Source of the DNA: Priapulus caudatus | Lineage: Eukaryota > Priapulida > Priapulimorpha > Priapulimorphida > Priapulidae | Reading direction: 5' to 3' | DNA: 23,298 nt | Assembly: GCF_000485595.1 (NCBI RefSeq) | Contig: NW_014577099.1 | Coordinates: 75,156 to 98,453, forward strand | Shown: positions 18,696 to 23,298 of the stretch, in pieces | How positions within the stretch are numbered: position 1 is the first letter of the stretch | Layout: each line of letters opens with the position of its first letter | Translations under genes and position numbers: made by a program | Notes under the pieces: model-generated | Database searches by the model: none | Told to the model about the DNA's origin: nothing | What the model saw: only the letters and a program-made list of their open reading frames with translations

Positions 18696-19713
18696 GTAAG
18701 TAAGAGATTTTCCGTGCTGTTTACGTCTTTATTCTTTTATAATTCTCCAATGAATGCCATGTGTTAGAATTTGTTTCTCGTGAATATTTGAGTACTCACA
18801 TTAAGTAGTAAAACGCGCCGGACATTTTGCTCTCGCGATCTCTTAAAGTGCACGCTAAAGCCAATTATACCTTATCTACGTAACTTCGTCACAGAACCTA
18901 ATACTGGGGTCACGAACTGATGTAAAAATGGATATTTAGAGGTTTCCCGATATGGAAACCAACATTGCATGCCCAGGAACTTTAAAACGAATACGGTTGG
19001 ATCCAAAATAGCAGAAATCTAATCATGTGGACAATTGATAAGTTATCAATCTCAGGAAAGGTGAATAACAATAAAAGTGAGAATCATCGATATACGGATC
19101 ATGTCAACTTATAACCGCATAAATTTTATATTTTCTGGCCGATATTCGCGTCAAAACCGAAGGTACTGCAGGCTTCTCGCCGTAGACCATGAGTCATAAG
19201 GTTGACCAACTCGTTTAGAGATTTGCCGTTCGTTCGTATATGGACGCGTAGTTTGGTTGATAATGACCGTAACTACACCATTTATTATAACAGGTTATCT
19301 ACAACTATAATAAAATGTTGCCTGTACACGACGAATGGAGAATATATTATAAGGCTAAAGTTCTGATTTCAACATCTCTAATGCCTATTATTATAGAACT
19401 AAACATGCATCACAGGATTCTCAAAAAAACACCAGAGCATTCACTATGAATAAATATTTCTCTTAACATTGCGTTGACAGCGAGAGCTATGACGATAAAT
19501 ATCATCATGTTATGTTTATCACATGATAAACACTGCACCTACAAAATACTACAGCTAGGCTGAGGAAAAACTTATTTACACACTTAGAAAAATTCACATT
19601 TTTTATGTAATTAGCGCTTTTAGAATGCATGCGGAAATATATAATAGGTCAGTATATTTCAAAGTGTTAAAAAGTTAATTGTTCGTCAATACCGCCTACT
19701 CCTGGCTCTCAAC

Positions 19714-19950
19714 ATGTTTCGCGTTTCCGGAAGTTCGCTAACTATATCCCCACGCAATTTTTACCACATCCATACCGTTCTATCAAACTCCAGCCACTGC
19801 CCCTACTTTCATCAATTTCTACCTGAATCCCACCGTTTCACTAATGTCCATGCCTCCCAGCACGCTTCCACTATTGCCACATTCTTTCTAGATACTATCG
19901 TTATCCCACCTGAACACTGTCAAATGGAGATTTACCATGTTGTAATATGA
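19714..19950 (+). other. Pyrimidine/C-rich open stretch, likely not coding
   Basis: The 78-codon frame covers C-rich DNA with loosely repeated CCACATCC, TTTCTACC and TTTCACTAAT segments. In the second copy (about 22931-23120) the same region is more regular (CCCATCAC, CCCACTATTT) and the frame is not kept. It is more likely a degenerate short tandem repeat than a gene. Confidence 0.5.
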
Positions 19951-19980
19951 ACACAATACGAATTGGTACAATACAGATTT

Positions 19981-20127
19981 GCATGCGCATATTGAATATA
20001 ACACTATTGTAAGCCTGTACATATAGATTGCATGAACATATTGAATATAAAACATATTGTATGCTGTACATATAGATTGCATGAACATATTGAATATAAA
20101 ACATATTGTATGATGTACATATAGACT
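19981..20127 (+). repeat. 49-bp tandem repeat, three units
   Basis: Three units of exactly 49 bp (19981-20029, 20030-20078, 20079-20127) of the form GCATGAACATATTGAATATA...TGTACATATAGATT. Units two and three are almost identical; the first is slightly diverged. Minus-strand YVHAIYMY-type frames come from this repeat. Confidence 0.95.
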
Positions 20128-20645
20128 GTACGTGTTGTAAGTGTTGTAACCACACCTCCTGGCTGCGCTCTCGGGCACAGTCGACGCTCTTCGGCTATCA
20201 AACGTTACAATGTACGATTCGGTCGTAATTCGCTGTCCCTGGCGTTAAGCGTCGTAATATTACATACCCGACGCTCGTATGTAGATGCTACTCATTCGAC
20301 TAATTCGCGCACGCAGACCTAATCACTCCATGATACACAGCTGCCCAGCCGCGTATATTATAGCAGCTATATATACACGTATATGGACGATGATGAAGCA
20401 TCGGTTGGTGGCGATCGTAAGCGAATGTGTCGTGCTAGTCCAGCGAAATTCTTTGCGCGCCGCGACAAAGTTATATACCTCGCCTGTCAGGGCACCGATG
20501 CGAGCCGGCTAGCAAGAGAGATTGTGGGGCTTCATCGAGAGAGTGTGAGAGGGAGAAATAGAGAAGAGCAGAGGAGAACTCGGGGCTTCGGAGCCGAAGG
20601 ACCAAAAGAGAAAGAAAGAGATGGAAAGAGAGGGTGCGAGGGGAA

Positions 20646-20670
20646 GAGAGAGGGAGAGAGAGAGAGAGAG
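20646..20670. repeat. (GA)n microsatellite
   Basis: Short GA run within a wider purine-rich 20540-20680 region. Confidence 0.9.
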
Positions 20671-20700
20671 AACGCTCGCGCGCATTTAGAGAAAGGTTTA

Positions 20701-20706
20701 GTGTGT

Positions 20707-20788
<82 letters not shown>
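20701..20788. repeat. (GT)n microsatellite
   Basis: About 44 GT units, with a single C substitution near the left end. Confidence 0.95.
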
Positions 20789-20794
<6 letters not shown>

Positions 20795-21426
20795 CAGTGT
20801 GAATGAGAGAATGGGGGAGAAAATGCGAAACGATTTCAGGTCAATGTTGTCAGTGGAACATTTACAAATTGCTATATTCGCGCTCATGATATATTTTAAT
20901 ATTTAATATTTGTTATTATTATACCATCTCCTACTCGCCTCTAAAAACGTTATTCACACATCTCGCGCTTGGCACCGCGCGAGTGATCAAGTATCACATT
21001 TAGATGAGCAGAGCGTAGTTCACGGACAAAGATGTCATTTTGCGGCCTGTTATTGCTGATAATTTAGTTGGTCCAGTTCAGCCTGATCGCAAGTGATTGA
21101 ATCTAGCCAGCAGGATTTCGTTGATGAGTGCCGCGCTTCCCACACGACTGAGTATCTGATTGCGTTATCTCTGTCGAGAGCAGCATACGATACCTTGCTA
21201 ACATAGGTTGCTGAAATAGATACACAAATATATTATTGACATCACCTACCGCAACAACGGCGTAGTCATGAACAAATTCGACATGGCAACATGATTGCTT
21301 GGCGTTTATTGTTGTGATTACATATGCAAGTATATGCAATGACTTAGCGCCATAGGACCTTCAGTCAAATAGTCAAATAAAAGATAGAGTGAGAGATAGG
21401 GGAAGAGAACGAGAAAGTTCGAGAGC

Positions 21427-21427
<1 letters not shown>

Positions 21428-21465
<38 letters not shown>
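21428..21465. repeat. (GA)n microsatellite at the duplication boundary
   Basis: About 18 GA units ending 12 bp before the second ~2 kb copy becomes alignable. A junction at a simple repeat is compatible with unequal exchange or an assembly join. Confidence 0.95.
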
Positions 21466-21466
<1 letters not shown>

Positions 21467-21938
21467 AATAAATATATCATTTTATATTATATTATAAAAA
21501 TTAATTCAATGTGGAACATTATTATAGATATAAATATAATATTAATCATATCTGCAAATTAATTACCCCATCTTAACTATATTATGTGTCTCGTTGTGAA
21601 AATCTCTACGGAGACGTAACTAATATCCTAACATGCAGTAACGTAAATGTCGAGGCGGATGCAGACTTGCGACTTCACGCTGATAATATATAGCGACTGC
21701 GAGATACGAACGCCACACCTTCCGCGCATGCGCATTTGCCTCATGCAATGCTGACGGACTAATCGTGGCCAACGCGCCGTTCCTATTGGAAACTGGAGTT
21801 ATGTACGCGAAACGCGCGCTAGGACATCGTATATAGAGACTACACGCGATATGTAAGATACACACGCACACTTGTATTATGATAGTTGAAGACGGTTACA
21901 TATCGCAGACGATGTTTCCCTCTGTTTGGTCTGGTCAG

Positions 21939-22009
21939 GTGACAGGGGTCTTGCGTGCTCCTATAGCAACCATGTCACACAGTGCAGTCCGCCATCAGGC
22001 AAGCACCCG
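21939..22009 (+). pseudogene. Broken counterpart of the Cys-rich exon
   Basis: Acceptor-like CTGGTCAG precedes it and GTAAGT at 22010 follows, but only 71 nt remain against 86 in copy 1. In the original phase a TGA follows the first base. At least two of the four cysteine codons no longer fall in a common frame with the retained SGKHP end. It is either a decayed duplicate or the same exon read with sequencing deletions. Confidence 0.5.
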
Positions 22010-23181
22010 GTAAGTACAAGAGATTTTTCGTGCTTTTACGTTATTTATTCTTTTTATAATTTCTCACAAGTAATGCCATGTGTTGAATTGTTTCGTGGTA
22101 ACTATTTGAGTACATATTATAGTAAAACGCGCGACATTTTCTCTCCATGTCGGTAAGGCACCAAGCCATATACTACCGTAACTGTCACAGAACCTAATAT
22201 GTGGGGTCACGAACTTTAAAAAAATGGAATCTTAGAGTTTCCCGATATGGAAACCAACATGCACCCGACTTAAACGAATACTGTTGGATCAAAATAGCAG
22301 AAACTATAGTGGAAATGATAAGTATAAAAGGTGGAATAAAAATAAAAGTGAGAATATCGATATAGGGAAGAGTCAATTATCAACGGCATAAATTTATATT
22401 TTCTGGGCGATATTCGCTCAAAACGAGGGAGCTCGCGTAGACGATGACGTCATAAGGGTGACAACTCGTTTAGAGATTTCCGTCGTCGTAGATGGACGCG
22501 TATTTGGTTTGATAATGACGTAACAACATTTATTATAACAGGTAACTACAACTATAATAAAATGTTTGCTGGTAACACACGATGGAGAATAATTTAAAGG
22601 CTAAAGTTCTGATTCAAACCTGTAATGCCTATATTATAGAAACTAAACATGCATAATCGAAAAAAACACAGAGCATTCACATGAATAAATATTCTATTAA
22701 CATTGCTGTTACAGCGAGAGCTAGAGAATAAAATCACATTTTATGTTTATCACAATAAAAACTGCACTACAAATACTACACTACATGAAACCTTATTTAA
22801 ACTATAGAAAAATTACATGTTTTATGTAATGCGCTTTTAGAAATGCAATGCGAAAATATATAATTAGCAGTATATTTAAAGTTTAAAAAGTTAATGTAAT
22901 CGGCAAACCCTACTTCTGGGCTCTTCTAACATGTTTCGCGTTCCGAAGCTCGCTAACATATCCCCACCATTTCTTACCACATCCCATCCGTTCTACAAAC
23001 TCCAGCCACTTCCCTACTTCCCATCACTTTCTACCACATCCCACCCGTTTCACTAATTCCCATCACCCCCACCACGCCCCACTATTTCCCACTATTTTCA
23101 GATACCCCCCACCTGATACATGTCAAATGTCGAGATTTTACATGTTGTATATGACACAATACGAATTGTACAATACAGATT

Positions 23182-23298
23182 GCATGCGCATATTGAATAT
23201 AACACATATTGTATGCTGTACATATAGATTGCATGAACATATTGAATATAAAACATATTGTATGCTGTACATATAGATTGCATGAACATATTGAATAT
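23182..23298 (+). repeat. 49-bp tandem repeat in copy 2 (cut by window end)
   Basis: Two full units and part of a third of the same 49-bp repeat as at 19981-20127. Unlike the rest of copy 2 it is nearly identical to copy 1. Confidence 0.95.

Larger units (their letters stand above)
18063..20127 (+). repeat. ~2 kb duplicated segment, copy 1 (fuller copy)
   Basis: This segment aligns colinearly with 21477-23298. Shared anchors include AAAAATTAATTCAATG-GGAACATTATTAT, AACCTAATA-TG-GGGTCACGAACT, TTTCCCGATATGGAAACCAACAT, TTATAACAGGT and the terminal 49-bp repeat. Copy 1 holds an intact small exon and an intact palindrome at 19514-19531. It ends in the 49-bp tandem repeat and then departs into a unique spacer. 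Confidence 0.92.
20128..21427. other. Spacer between the two ~2 kb copies
   Basis: Contains a GA tract (20646-20670), a long GT tract (20701-20788) and otherwise unassigned sequence. An ATG at 20383 opens an R/E-rich frame (MDDDEASVGGDRKRM...) that runs into the GA and GT repeats. Its first ~50 codons have no motif I recognise and it probably is not a gene. Nothing in 20790-21427 is identified. Confidence 0.5.
21477..23298 (+). repeat. ~2 kb duplicated segment, copy 2 (eroded, runs off window)
   Basis: Colinear with 18063-20127, but ~1820 bp cover what takes ~2040 bp in copy 1. The difference comes from many scattered deletions of one to a few bases plus some substitutions. Copy 1's exon frame and its GTTTATCACATGATAAAC palindrome are both disrupted here. 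The right boundary is beyond the window. Confidence 0.92.

Noticed and set aside
20383-20802. 139-codon plus-strand frame starting MDDDEASVGG
   Set aside because: Runs into GA and GT microsatellites. The non-repeat part has no recognisable domain and no supported promoter or splice context.
1-23298. tRNA or rRNA genes
   Set aside because: Looked for T-arm-like GGTTCGANTCC and conserved rRNA blocks by eye and found none. A covariance-model scan would be decisive.

Overview
This is gene-poor nuclear DNA from a eukaryote, almost certainly an animal and probably a marine invertebrate. It is AT-rich, carries many long simple-sequence repeats (CA/GT, GA, GTGC, CTGT), diverged tandem repeats and inverted-repeat structures, and shows splice-site-like signals around short open segments. 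There are no bacterial-style operons or ribosome binding sites, and I found no tRNA, rRNA or CRISPR array by eye. I cannot name the species. Most long open frames here are artefacts of simple repeats, such as poly-CV, SLSL or RTHT peptides.

Layout. 1-1200: a ~150 bp sequence present twice about 570 bp apart, each copy followed by polypurine DNA, then GT/GC repeats. 1294-1405: a possible broken THAP-type zinc-finger fragment. 1557-1611: a 24-bp-stem hairpin. 1900-3323: a candidate non-autonomous DNA transposon with 16-bp terminal inverted repeats. It holds a second, inner inverted repeat that brackets a degenerate ~31 bp tandem array. 3820-5110: three and a bit diverged copies of a ~400 bp satellite. 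6311-7347 (minus strand): the best protein-coding gene in the window, an intronless 147-residue single-pass membrane protein with a TATA-like box, two tiny upstream ORFs and a possible poly(A) signal. 7350-11640: AT-rich non-coding DNA with a 78-bp fold-back and long CA/TA tracts. 11640-12540: a CpG-rich block. 12563-13232: a 22-bp minisatellite of about 30 units carrying eleven CACGTG E-boxes. 13951-14460: a compound period-4 array. 14460-18060: mostly featureless DNA with a CpG-rich stretch near 15380-15840.

18063-20127 and 21477-23298 are two copies of one ~2 kb segment. The first copy contains a convincing small internal exon (18610-18695) coding for a cysteine-rich peptide. In the second copy the same exon is broken by small indels. 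That copy is about 10% shorter overall through scattered small deletions and starts just after a GA microsatellite. It is therefore either a decaying duplication or an unpolished allelic segment misassembled in tandem.

I see no multi-gene system. The most interesting items are the membrane protein with its apparent signalling motifs and overlapping upstream ORF, the duplicated Cys-rich exon, the E-box minisatellite and the nested inverted-repeat element.
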